Shown piece after piece: positions 7,990 to 15,917 of a stretch of 15,946 bases of DNA. The DNA is taken from the NCBI GenBank assembly GCA_964578975.1, contig CAZOFA010000054.1:1-15946 (forward strand), given 5' to 3'. The stretch's first letter is position 1, and each line of letters opens with the position of its first letter. Source of the stretch: CAYRUP01 sp964578975. GTDB lineage: Bacteria > Pseudomonadota > Gammaproteobacteria > DSM-16500. The notes beneath the pieces were generated by a model. That model did not search any database. It was not told where the DNA came from and saw only the letters and a program-made list of their open reading frames with translations. The position numbers and the translations under genes were made by a program.

Positions 7990-9882
7990 ATGAATACAAC
8001 AATTAATAATGCAAATTATCGCCGTGACATCGATGGCCTACGTGCCATCGCTGTGCTTTCTGTCGTTGGTTTTCATGCATTTGGTGTGCGCGGTGGGTTT
8101 GTTGGCGTTGATGTTTTTTTTGTAATTTCAGGCTATCTCATCTCATCCATTCTTTTCTCCAATCTCGAAAAAGATCGTTTTAGTTTTCTTGGTTTTTATG
8201 CCCGACGCGTAAAACGAATTTTCCCAGCACTGATTATCACACTCATCGCCAGTTTTATCATTGGCTGGTTTATCTTACTTCCGGATGAATACAAACAATT
8301 AAACAAACATATTGCCGGTGCATCGATCTTTGTTTCTAATTTTGTGTTGTGGAAAGAATCGGGTTATTTTGATAATGAAGCCATTACCAAACCGTTGTTA
8401 CATTTATGGAGTTTGGGTGTTGAAGAACAATTTTATATTATCTGGCCGTTATTACTTTGGGTGACTTGGAAAAAGAAATTTAATTTAATTTATACCATTC
8501 TCATCACGGCGTTAATTTCATTTTTATTGAATATCAAAGGCATTCGTTCAGACAGTATCGGTGCATTTTACAGTCCACAAACACGATTTTGGGAATTGCT
8601 GTGTGGTAGTTTTCTTGCGTGGATATCGTTACCTAGTCAGGCGAAATTTTTCAATTACACGACGACACAACCCCTTCGCCGTAATTTGCTTTCTATCTTG
8701 GGTTTTTTACTTATTATTATTTGTTTATTCGCACTTAACCGCGACAGTTACTCGCTCGCGCCTTTAGCTTTACTTCCAACCGTCGGTGCATTTTTCATTA
8801 TTCTTGCAGGCCCCGACGCATGGGTCAATCGCGTGATTCTTTCCAATCGCGTATTAGTTTGGTTTGGATTAATCAGTTTTCCACTTTATTTATGGCATTG
8901 GCCATTGTTAGTTTTTTCCAAACTTTCGATTGCCGGTGGAACGTTTAGCGATCGCGAAGTAAAAATAGCTGCCGTCATTTTATCGATTATATTAGCTTGG
9001 TTAACTTATAAATTAATCGAAACACCGATTCGCTTTGGCAACAATAGTAAAACAAAAATCTCCATGTTGGTCATGTCCATTAGCATGCTCGGGTGTCTTG
9101 GGTATACGGCTTATTTTTTCAATGGATTTGCCTTCAGAGTGCCGGAAATTTTACGCGACGCGAGTCAATCACCGAAATATTTTCCAACCTATCGCACCGG
9201 TTCTTGTTTCTTAGGCAATGATCAATTTCATCTGGGCGCTTGTGCGATGGCCAATGATAACCACAAAAAAACTATTCTGTTGTGGGGAGATTCACATGCC
9301 GCGCATTTTTATGCGGGCTATCAAAAACGTTTTGGAAAAGATTTTAATATTGTGCTCATCTCAGAGACCGGTTGTCGCCCGATTCTGCAAGATAAAGCGC
9401 TTGATCGTAAATGTTATGAAGTGAATAACTATATTCTGGATTTTGTAAAAAAACAAAAACCCGCAAAAGTGGTTTTGTCCGCTGCCTGGGGACATCATGA
9501 TGATTGGATGGATGTGGAAAATACCATTAAAAAATTAAAAACGCTCGGCGTCACTCACGTTGATTTGATCGGTCCCGCACCCGATTGGATTAATACATTA
9601 CCACGACAATTATTTATTTATTCACGCTTGAATAAACAACACGACATTCCAACGAGAATGTCATTTGGCTTAATTACTGATTTTCTAAAACTTGATGTGA
9701 AAATGCGTGAATTAGCTGCACGTGAAAATATTGAATATATTTCACTGGCAAAAATATTATGTAACGACAAAGGATGTATTACCCGTGTCGGAAAAAACTC
9801 GAACGATCTTGTTACTTTAGATTATGGTCATTTTACTGAGTTTGGGTCTATTTACATTGTGTCGAAATTTCCTAGGGTTTAG
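7990..9882 (+). CDS. OafA-type membrane O-acyltransferase with SGNH domain
   Basis: A 630-residue integral membrane acyltransferase of the acyltransferase-3 family fused to a periplasmic SGNH hydrolase-like domain. This architecture O-acetylates lipopolysaccharide O-antigen or other surface glycans. The N-terminus has the family signature YRRDIDGLRAIAVLSVV followed by the conserved His29, then GGFVGVDVFFVISGYL. About ten hydrophobic membrane segments extend to roughly residue 375. The SGNH domain carries the nucleophile block WGDSH (432-436, Ser435) and a C-terminal Asp-His pair in DYGH (611-614). Both catalytic parts therefore look intact and the length is normal for the family. The start has little ribosome site, but the signature motif only ten residues later fixes it closely. 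The gene stands alone on its strand, with a small gene opposite on each side. The exact glycan substrate cannot be read from sequence. Confidence 0.92.
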   Translation: MNTTINNANYRRDIDGLRAIAVLSVVGFHAFGVRGGFVGVDVFFVISGYLISSILFSNLEKDRFSFLGFYARRVKRIFPALIITLIASFIIGWFILLPDEYKQLNKHIAGASIFVSNFVLWKESGYFDNEAITKPLLHLWSLGVEEQFYIIWPLLLWVTWKKKFNLIYTILITALISFLLNIKGIRSDSIGAFYSPQTRFWELLCGSFLAWISLPSQAKFFNYTTTQPLRRNLLSILGFLLIIICLFALNRDSYSLAPLALLPTVGAFFIILAGPDAWVNRVILSNRVLVWFGLISFPLYLWHWPLLVFSKLSIAGGTFSDREVKIAAVILSIILAWLTYKLIETPIRFGNNSKTKISMLVMSISMLGCLGYTAYFFNGFAFRVPEILRDASQSPKYFPTYRTGSCFLGNDQFHLGACAMANDNHKKTILLWGDSHAAHFYAGYQKRFGKDFNIVLISETGCRPILQDKALDRKCYEVNNYILDFVKKQKPAKVVLSAAWGHHDDWMDVENTIKKLKTLGVTHVDLIGPAPDWINTLPRQLFIYSRLNKQHDIPTRMSFGLITDFLKLDVKMRELAARENIEYISLAKILCNDKGCITRVGKNSNDLVTLDYGHFTEFGSIYIVSKFPRV

Positions 9883-9888
9883 CGAGTA

Positions 9889-9948
9889 GCATCAGCTATC
9901 CGTGTCATGCCAGCTAAAAACATGTTGGCATGACACTTCGGTTGATGC
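9889..9948. repeat. 60-base imperfect palindrome between convergent genes
   Basis: Perfect 11-base arms, GTGTCATGCCA at 9902-9912 and TGGCATGACAC at 9926-9936, enclose a 13-base loop. Two further pairs (one G-T) could extend the inner stem. A second pair of arms, GCATCA at 9889-9894 and TGATGC at 9943-9948, flanks it across 6-7 base mismatched bulges. It lies 6 bases after the acyltransferase stop and 34 bases after the stop of small gene B, so it may act as a two-way terminator. Neither side has the run of T expected of a factor-independent terminator. A dispersed REP- or MITE-like element is an alternative. Confidence 0.75.
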
Positions 9949-9982
9949 CGTGAATGATTACCTTAATTTTTCAAATCCACTA

Positions 9983-10213
9983 TTAGCCAGGTCCTTTTTT
10001 GCCCGGTGTTGGCGCTGGATGCTCACCGCCAAATACCAGAGATTGTTGACGAGGGAGCTGGTCATCAAAAGATCCATAGGCTGACTTTGGATTAGCGAGT
10101 GGTTGCGCTGTTTTTTTTGGACTACCAAAGAGAGCACCGGCCGTCACATCCCAAATCGATTTTTTCTTTGCAAGAGGTGCGCCTGCTTCGGTTGGTTTTC
10201 TTGAATTCGCCAT
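9983..10213 (-). CDS. Small basic SPKK-motif protein B
   Basis: A 76-residue Lys-, Pro- and Gly-rich protein of unknown function with no signal peptide or membrane segment. It shows M-x4-KP at the start, a KKKSIW segment, SPKKTAQP near the middle, YGSFDD further on, and a tail ending PTPGKKGPG. It resembles small protein A across the acyltransferase gene. SPKK is known from histone H1 tails as a motif binding the minor groove of AT-rich DNA. A DNA-binding role here is only a suggestion. The start is well supported: AAGGAA (10221-10226) lies seven bases upstream of the ATG, and a consensus-like promoter lies just before that. It is 81 bases behind the U-box gene on the same strand, so it may be read both from its own promoter and from the operon. 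Confidence 0.75.
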   Translation of the reverse strand: MANSRKPTEAGAPLAKKKSIWDVTAGALFGSPKKTAQPLANPKSAYGSFDDQLPRQQSLVFGGEHPAPTPGKKGPG

Positions 10214-10245
10214 TCGTTTCTTCCTTATTATTATTAGACGCCAGG

Positions 10246-10274
10246 ATTATTGAGCAAACAAAAGAAGCCGTCAA
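10246..10274 (-). promoter_or_regulatory. Sigma-70-type promoter for small gene B
   Basis: Reading the - strand, TTGACG (10274-10269) and AATAAT (10251-10246) are separated by 17 bases, each matching the consensus at five of six positions. Transcription would begin near 10239, about 25 bases before the ATG of small gene B. This is one of the best promoter matches in the window and supports independent expression of this short gene. Confidence 0.6.
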
Positions 10275-10294
10275 GCCGAGACAAACGGCGATGC

Positions 10295-10948
10295 TTATCT
10301 TCTTCGAAACAAATTTAAAGCTCGCGTGGTAAAATTTCTTCCCTCAGGAAGATTTTTGTTATCTCGATGAAATAATCGTGACAAATTCCAACGATGATTT
10401 AATCGCTCAACCGCCTCATGATGTTTTCTTTCTTTTTTTTCTACAAAAGCCCTCATCAAATTTAACAAATTTAAATTGATAACAGCGCTCGTGATACGTT
10501 GTTTTGATTTAGGACATGTTTTTGGTACAGATAATTTTTCGTATGTTTCCCGATCAATGGTGTGTGAAGTATTTAAAACTAACGGTTCATTCATAAATTC
10601 ATCGTGGACAGGATCTTTCATTTCATACGGTATTTGCTCATCCGGAAAATTTATATTTTTTAATCTTTGTCTTAATGTGATTTTAACAGGAAGAAGAGCG
10701 AGCGGTTTTTCTTCTGCAGGACGAAAATCTCTCGCATTTTCCTCTTCTTCATCGGGAGTCCAAGGATAAATATCGCGTTCGATATCTATCCCGCAGAAAA
10801 AAAACAACATTAAGGGTAAAGATATTGTACCTATCAGCATATACCACAGCGTATACACATCAGGATGAGATTCGTTTTCCTGTTGACTGGTAAAAAACCC
10901 TAACCCGGCGCCTGTCAGTAAAACTGTATAGGCTATTTTAGATGGCAT
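10295..10948 (-). CDS. Membrane-anchored U-box protein, probable E3 ubiquitin ligase effector
   Basis: A 217-residue protein with two hydrophobic segments (about 5-20 and 34-54), an acidic and charged linker (55-105), a U-box-like domain (about 106-172) and a basic C-terminal tail. The U-box fits the family landmark by landmark: IP at its start, DP, then FMNEPLVL, then the DRETYEKL helix, a CP, an Asn-Leu-Asn-Leu stretch, and a final helix. U-boxes are E2-binding domains of eukaryotic ubiquitin ligases. Bacterial examples such as Legionella LubX and GobX are translocated into host cells. Delivery to a host membrane is therefore inferred. The frame is open to an ATG at 11038, but that start would overlap aguB by 86 bases. 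The ATG at 10948, four bases past the aguB stop, is preferred, with only a weak GGA ribosome site that suggests translational coupling. No catalytic cysteine is expected for this class. Confidence 0.8.
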   Translation of the reverse strand: MPSKIAYTVLLTGAGLGFFTSQQENESHPDVYTLWYMLIGTISLPLMLFFFCGIDIERDIYPWTPDEEEENARDFRPAEEKPLALLPVKITLRQRLKNINFPDEQIPYEMKDPVHDEFMNEPLVLNTSHTIDRETYEKLSVPKTCPKSKQRITSAVINLNLLNLMRAFVEKKERKHHEAVERLNHRWNLSRLFHRDNKNLPEGRNFTTRALNLFRRR

Positions 10949-10952
10949 GGAA

Positions 10953-11843
10953 TTAATCCAAAAAGCGTTGCACCAATCCTTGATATGCGTCCACGCGTCG
11001 ATCACGCAAAAATGGCCAGGCACGACGTATTTTTTCACTTTGATTTAAATCTAAGGTTGCGATGAGAATTTCTGTTTTATCTTCTGACGCTTCCATCAAT
11101 AATTCGCCATGCGCACCGGTAATAAAACTACTTCCCCAAAATAAAATTCCTGAAGACGAATTTGGATTGGCTGCTTCAAAACCAACACGATTCGCCACTA
11201 ACACAGGCAATCCATTCGCCACCGCATGCGCACGCTGAATTAACATCCAAGCATCACGTTGACGTTTTCTTTCGCTCACATCCGTGTCTGCTGAACCCCA
11301 ACCAATTGCCGTGGGATACAACAACAATTCAGCCCCCGCCAGCGCCATCAAACGCGCCGCTTCTGGATACCATTGATCCCAACACACCAACACGCCTAAT
11401 TTTCCCACCGACGTTTGAATCGGTGTAAAACCGAGATCACCCGGTGTGAAATAAAATTTTTCTGAAAACCCTGGATCATCTGGAATATGCATTTTGCGAT
11501 AACAACCCGCAATCGTCCCATCTTGTTCAATTACCACCGCCGTATTGTGATAAAGACCACGCGCACGTTTTTCAAATAACGATGCAACAATCACGACACC
11601 TAATTCGCGCGCAACACTGCCTAACTCGGTAGTGGTCGGCCCTGGAATCGTTTCGCTCAAATCAAATAAATTGACTTCTTCGGTTTGACAAAAGTAAGGC
11701 CCCGTATGCAACTCTTGTAATAAAATTAATTTTGCGCCACGTTTTGCGGCCGCACGAATTTCAGTCATACTGGCTTGAAGATTTTTTTCGCGCGTGTCCA
11801 CACACGTTTGCTGAATCACACCCACGGTGAGTGAATTTTTCAT
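10953..11843 (-). CDS. aguB: N-carbamoylputrescine amidase
   Basis: A cytoplasmic nitrilase-superfamily hydrolase (296 residues) that cleaves N-carbamoylputrescine to putrescine, carbon dioxide and ammonia, the last step of the agmatine deiminase route. The catalytic triad is visible: Glu44 in LQELHTGPYF, Lys117 in YRKMHIPDDP and Cys154 in LVCWDQWYPEAAR. The stretches PDDPGFSEKFYFTPGD and YPTAIGW are characteristic of the AguB branch. The start has a strong AAGGAG ribosome site seven bases upstream, and its ATG overlaps the aguA stop (ATGA). Adjacent aguA and speA confirm the substrate. Confidence 0.96.
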   Translation of the reverse strand: MKNSLTVGVIQQTCVDTREKNLQASMTEIRAAAKRGAKLILLQELHTGPYFCQTEEVNLFDLSETIPGPTTTELGSVARELGVVIVASLFEKRARGLYHNTAVVIEQDGTIAGCYRKMHIPDDPGFSEKFYFTPGDLGFTPIQTSVGKLGVLVCWDQWYPEAARLMALAGAELLLYPTAIGWGSADTDVSERKRQRDAWMLIQRAHAVANGLPVLVANRVGFEAANPNSSSGILFWGSSFITGAHGELLMEASEDKTEILIATLDLNQSEKIRRAWPFLRDRRVDAYQGLVQRFLD

Positions 11844-12871
11844 GTGACAACTCCTTCAGGTAACTGCATCGTCATGCAATGCAAACTCCCATACCATTGA
11901 ATGAGAGGAACCGATGGAATAGGAATAATGTCATGGCGCGGAAATAATTTTTTTATAATCTTCAGTGCATCTTGATCGGCCGTGTCATCATAAGTTGGCA
12001 CCAATACCGCATCGTTGATAATTAAAAAATTCGCATACGTTAATGGCAGACGCCTGCCATCATAATCTGCATAACGCGCACGCGGCCAGGGTAATGGAAT
12101 CAGTTGATAGGGCTGATCACGATAATCCGTGAACGTGCGCAACTGTTCTTCCATTTTTTGAAACGATGAATAATGTTCATCTTTCTCATCATCGCAACGC
12201 ACATAACAAATGGTATGTGGATCGACAAAGCGCGCTAACGTGTCAACATGACCATCAGTATCATCACCGGCAAGCGCACCAAAATCCAACCATAATATTT
12301 TTTTGATGCCAAGTTTTTGCTGCAGTTTTTCAGTGATTTGTTTTTCGTTTAAATGCGGATTGCGTGTTGATGATAACAAACAACTGCGCGTCGTCAACAA
12401 CGTGCCCTGCCCATCCACTTCAAGCGCGCCACCTTCAAGCACCATGTCTTGGGTCTGCAATGTTGCAGCGCGGAATGCACCTTGCGAATGTAATGTGCGC
12501 GTAATTTCATTATCATGCTCTGCAGGATATTTATCGCCCCAACCATTAAACGTAAAATCCAGTAACACTGGGCGCTCATCTTGCAACACGGTAATCGGGC
12601 CATGATCACGCACCCACACATCGTTCGATGGTGCGACAAACAAAGCGATTTTTGTCAGATCTACATTTGCACGTGTGAGCAACTCAGTAATATGCTGTTG
12701 ATGTTGTTGATCAAAACACGTGATGATGACTCGTTGATATTTTGCAATCGCACATGCAACCGCCACAAAAACTTCATCAATCGCGGCGAGGGTTTCCGCC
12801 CAAATCGTGGCCTCATGAGGCCACGTCAACATCACTGCACTTTGTGTCGCCCACTCGGGTGGCAGGTACAT
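11840..12871 (-). CDS. aguA: Agmatine deiminase
   Basis: A pentein-fold guanidino-group hydrolase (343 residues, slightly short of the usual 350-370) that converts agmatine to N-carbamoylputrescine and ammonia in the cytoplasm. Visible signatures are the N-terminal PPEWATQSAVMLTWP, WVRDHGP (86-92), FNGWGDKY (108-115), EGGALEVDG (146-154), GDDTDGHVD (202-210) with the catalytic His208, and the nucleophile Cys332 in YGSLHCMTMQ near the C-terminus. A GAGGA ribosome site precedes the ATG, which lies four bases after the speA stop. The 4-base overlap with aguB indicates coupled translation. No defect is seen. Confidence 0.96.
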   Translation of the reverse strand: MYLPPEWATQSAVMLTWPHEATIWAETLAAIDEVFVAVACAIAKYQRVIITCFDQQHQQHITELLTRANVDLTKIALFVAPSNDVWVRDHGPITVLQDERPVLLDFTFNGWGDKYPAEHDNEITRTLHSQGAFRAATLQTQDMVLEGGALEVDGQGTLLTTRSCLLSSTRNPHLNEKQITEKLQQKLGIKKILWLDFGALAGDDTDGHVDTLARFVDPHTICYVRCDDEKDEHYSSFQKMEEQLRTFTDYRDQPYQLIPLPWPRARYADYDGRRLPLTYANFLIINDAVLVPTYDDTADQDALKIIKKLFPRHDIIPIPSVPLIQWYGSLHCMTMQLPEGVVT

Positions 12872-12875
12872 AAAA

Positions 12876-14765
12876 CTAATCCTCGAAATACGTATAACCG
12901 CTTAAGCCAACGGTTAAATCCGCTAAAAATTCTTCGCATTCGCGCTGCGTCAAATTCGCTTGCTTCAATTGATACTGATAAGAATTTAATAATTCTTTCG
13001 TATCAAAATCCACATAACGCAAAATGGATTCCACCGTATCACCTTCCATGGCATGGGTTAATTTATATTGTCCGTTTTCCGTCAACTCCACATGAATCGA
13101 ATTGGTGTCACCAAATAAATTATGCAAATCGCCGAGAATTTCTTGATACGCACCCACCATAAAAATCCCTAGCAAATAATTATCTAATGAATCAGGCACG
13201 GATAAGGGTAATGTGGTTTCCAGACCATAATTATTGACGTACATATCAATTCGCCCATCCGAATCACAAGTCAAATCATGCAAAATTCCGCGTTGTGTTG
13301 GACGTTTATCTAAACCTGACAATGGCATGATCGGAAAAGTTTGATTAATCGCCCACGCATCGGGTAACGATTGAAATAATGAAAAATTACACACAAATTT
13401 ATTCGCGAGTTTTTCATTCAGCTCATCAATCACTTCGCGGTGTGCACGCGCACTGGGTTTCAACACATCACGTAATTTAAAACACGTGGCAAAATAAACT
13501 TGCTCGGCATACGCACGTTCTTTTAAATCAATCAAGCCGTGAATATACATGGTGTTTGCTTCTGTCATCCAATAGCACACATCGTGATACACTTCGAGCG
13601 CCGTACTCTCCGACAACATTAAAAAATTATTCCATAAATTTTGAATAATCGGTATTGCATCCGCGGCGGGTGGTTTAAGGTCAGCAATGTCACACGCCGA
13701 TTCGGTTGAAATCACATTTGTCATCAACATCGCATGATGCGCGGTGATGGAACGACCGGATTCGGTAATAATATTGGGATGAGGAAGTTGATGTTTCTGA
13801 CAAATTTCCATGAGCGTATACACGATGTTATTCGCATATTCTTGCACGCTGTAATTCATCGAAAAAAAACTGCGTGAACGCGTGCCTTCATAATCAACGC
13901 CTAAACCTCCACCCACATCGATGGTGTCGATCGGTGCACCGAGTTCGCGTAATGCAGCATAATAACGCGCGCCTTCGTGCATACCACGTTGAATGTCAGA
14001 AATATTTGCCACTTGCGAGCCTAAGTGCGAATGAATCACGCGTAATAAATGCAAACGATTTTTTGCGCGTAACAATTCCACCATTTGCAATAATTGTGGC
14101 GCCGAAAAACCAAATTTTGCTTTTTCACCGCCTGAATCTTGCCATTTACCTTCGCCCAACGACGATAAGCGCACGCGCACACCGAGACAAGGTTCCAGAT
14201 TTAATTTTTCACTTTCTTCCAACACCAATTGCAACTCATTAAATTTTTCCAAAATAATGTGCACGCGATGTCCTAAACGTTGGCCGATGAGCGCCAAACG
14301 AATATATTCGCGATCTTTATAGCCATTACAAATCACGACTGCATACGGCTCTTTTGAAACCGCGAGCGCTGCCAATAATTCTGGTTTACTGCCGGTTTCA
14401 ATGCCCACTTTCACATGCCCATTTTTTAAAATCGTTTCAACGACGCGACGTTGTTGATTGACTTTGATGGGATACGCGCTCACATAACCGCCTTGATAAT
14501 CATGCTCTTTGATCGCGCGCGTAAATGCTTCGTTTAAGGTTTGAATGCGTTTGCGTAAAATATCGGTAAAACGCACTAATACCGGAAATGGAATGCCAGA
14601 TTCTTTAATGGTTTTGGCTAACTCATTTAAATCAATGCAAGAAGGATCACGCAAAGTATTGGGGTACGCTTTTAGCGTGCCCTGTTCACCAATATCAAAA
14701 AAGCCATCACTCCATTGTGCGACGTGATAAATATCGCGAGCTTGCTGAATAGACCAGTCACTCAT
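12876..14765 (-). CDS. speA: Biosynthetic arginine decarboxylase
   Basis: A PLP-dependent fold-III decarboxylase (629 residues; E. coli SpeA is 658) that converts arginine to agmatine. The PLP lysine is Lys101 in AYPIKVNQQRR. Other landmarks are HSHLGSQ (246-252), the phosphate-binding glycine loop GGGLGVDYEG (285-294), EANTMYIHGLIDLKERAYAE, and the active-site cysteine in TCDSDGRID in the C-terminal barrel. The start has a TAGGCGGTGA sequence matching the anti-Shine-Dalgarno region with one mismatch. It lies 24 bases after the deoxyhypusine-synthase-like gene and 4 before aguA. Being first in the agmatine route, it supplies AguA directly. Confidence 0.97.
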   Translation of the reverse strand: MSDWSIQQARDIYHVAQWSDGFFDIGEQGTLKAYPNTLRDPSCIDLNELAKTIKESGIPFPVLVRFTDILRKRIQTLNEAFTRAIKEHDYQGGYVSAYPIKVNQQRRVVETILKNGHVKVGIETGSKPELLAALAVSKEPYAVVICNGYKDREYIRLALIGQRLGHRVHIILEKFNELQLVLEESEKLNLEPCLGVRVRLSSLGEGKWQDSGGEKAKFGFSAPQLLQMVELLRAKNRLHLLRVIHSHLGSQVANISDIQRGMHEGARYYAALRELGAPIDTIDVGGGLGVDYEGTRSRSFFSMNYSVQEYANNIVYTLMEICQKHQLPHPNIITESGRSITAHHAMLMTNVISTESACDIADLKPPAADAIPIIQNLWNNFLMLSESTALEVYHDVCYWMTEANTMYIHGLIDLKERAYAEQVYFATCFKLRDVLKPSARAHREVIDELNEKLANKFVCNFSLFQSLPDAWAINQTFPIMPLSGLDKRPTQRGILHDLTCDSDGRIDMYVNNYGLETTLPLSVPDSLDNYLLGIFMVGAYQEILGDLHNLFGDTNSIHVELTENGQYKLTHAMEGDTVESILRYVDFDTKELLNSYQYQLKQANLTQRECEEFLADLTVGLSGYTYFED

Positions 14766-14789
14766 AGTTCACCGCCTATGTAAAAGAGA

Positions 14790-15836
14790 TTAAATAGCAG
14801 GATCAAGCTCTTTTGCAGCAAATAATTCACTGTATTTGCGTGCGTCACGTGTGCGCCAGGCTTCTTTGCCATACGCGTATCCGACGATCATGGGCAATGC
14901 GAGTGTGGCTTCCGCATACACCATTTGCTCATGCACCACCGATACCTTGCCCCAAGAACACGCTTCACGCAATGTGGAACCCGACAATCCGCCATCGCGT
15001 TCATCAGCCACTGTAATTTGTACTGCATATTTATGCAATGGCACTTCCGCACCCAGTAATTCGGCTGCGACCACCACATCTTGTGCGAAATTTTTTGGAA
15101 CGCCACCGCCCACCATCAAGAGACCGGTATCTTTTGCCGCGATTTTCAATTGTGTTAATTCACGAAAATCTTTGACGGAATCAATGCTCACATGATTTTT
15201 GGGATGAGCCACTTGATGCATCACTAAACCAAATCCCGCACTGCAATCACTGAACGCAGGCACAAAAATCGGAATATTTTTTTGATACGCGCGCAACACA
15301 ATGGATTCTTTATTTTTGCCATTTTTCTCGAGATAACGGCCCATTTCTTGAATGAATTCACGAGAAGAATAGGCTTTTTTGGGGAGATGATTAGCAATCT
15401 CTGCAATCGTATTGTCGCAAATACGCAACTCATCTTCATCAATCAGCGTATCGTAAATGCGATCAATTGCCAGTGCTTGCAATTCGGTATCTTCGAGCAG
15501 CGGTGAGCCTTGATAATGTTTGAAACCTAAGCCTTCAAAAAAATCTTGATCGACGATGTTGGCACCGGTCGAGACAATCGCATCCACCATGTTGTGATCA
15601 ATCATATCAATGATCACTTTTTTCAACCCTGCACTCACGAGCGAACCCGCCAGACACAAAATAATTCCACACTGTTCGTCACTTAACATTTGATGATAAA
15701 TATCCGCGGCGCGTGCAAGATTTCTTGCTTGAAATGCTGTGCCCTTCATGGCATCAACAAAGTTAACTAAATCAAATTGCTTAATATCTAAATGACTCAC
15801 TTCAGTGGAAAGTAATTCAGTCTTGGCTTTAACCAT
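14790..15836 (-). CDS. Deoxyhypusine-synthase-like aminobutyltransferase
   Basis: A 348-residue NAD-dependent enzyme of the deoxyhypusine synthase family. In eukaryotes and archaea this enzyme moves an aminobutyl group from spermidine to a lysine of eIF5A. Visible family features are AGSLVSAGLKKVIIDMI and DHNMVDAIVSTGAN in the NAD-binding region, and VPAFSDCSAG. GGGVPK follows, whose Lys (about residue 248) aligns with the catalytic lysine, then DGGLSGSTLREACSWGKV. Bacteria have no eIF5A, so the acceptor must differ; a homospermidine-forming reaction with putrescine is a plausible inference given the adjoining putrescine genes. The ATG at 15836 is preferred because GGAGGGG (15849-15843) lies 6-8 bases upstream; a TTG directly before it at 15839 is the alternative. 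It is the first gene of the polyamine operon. Confidence 0.9.
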   Translation of the reverse strand: MVKAKTELLSTEVSHLDIKQFDLVNFVDAMKGTAFQARNLARAADIYHQMLSDEQCGIILCLAGSLVSAGLKKVIIDMIDHNMVDAIVSTGANIVDQDFFEGLGFKHYQGSPLLEDTELQALAIDRIYDTLIDEDELRICDNTIAEIANHLPKKAYSSREFIQEMGRYLEKNGKNKESIVLRAYQKNIPIFVPAFSDCSAGFGLVMHQVAHPKNHVSIDSVKDFRELTQLKIAAKDTGLLMVGGGVPKNFAQDVVVAAELLGAEVPLHKYAVQITVADERDGGLSGSTLREACSWGKVSVVHEQMVYAEATLALPMIVGYAYGKEAWRTRDARKYSELFAAKELDPAI

Positions 15837-15880
15837 CAAGGTCCCCTCCGAAAAATAAAAGTAAAAAATCTGACCGGTGA

Positions 15881-15908
15881 ATTATGAGTTTTTTTTCCTG
15901 AGAAGCAA
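15881..15908 (-). promoter_or_regulatory. Candidate promoter for the polyamine operon
   Basis: On the - strand TTGCTT (15908-15903) and CATAAT (15886-15881) are separated by 16 bases. The start of transcription would be near 15874, leaving a short leader of nearly 40 bases. The -10 box matches at five of six positions and the -35 more weakly. No riboswitch-sized leader fits in this space. Confidence 0.45.
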
Positions 15909-15917
15909 GTATTTTTT

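Noticed and set aside
10949..11038. Upstream extension of the U-box gene to the ATG at 11038
   Set aside because: The extra 30 residues are an out-of-frame reading of the aguB 3' end. The ATG at 10948, four bases after the aguB stop, removes the overlap.
12581..13162. A 193-codon open frame on the + strand across the aguA/speA junction
   Set aside because: It lies fully opposite two well-supported enzymes, has no recognisable domain, and its composition fits an antisense shadow of their codons.
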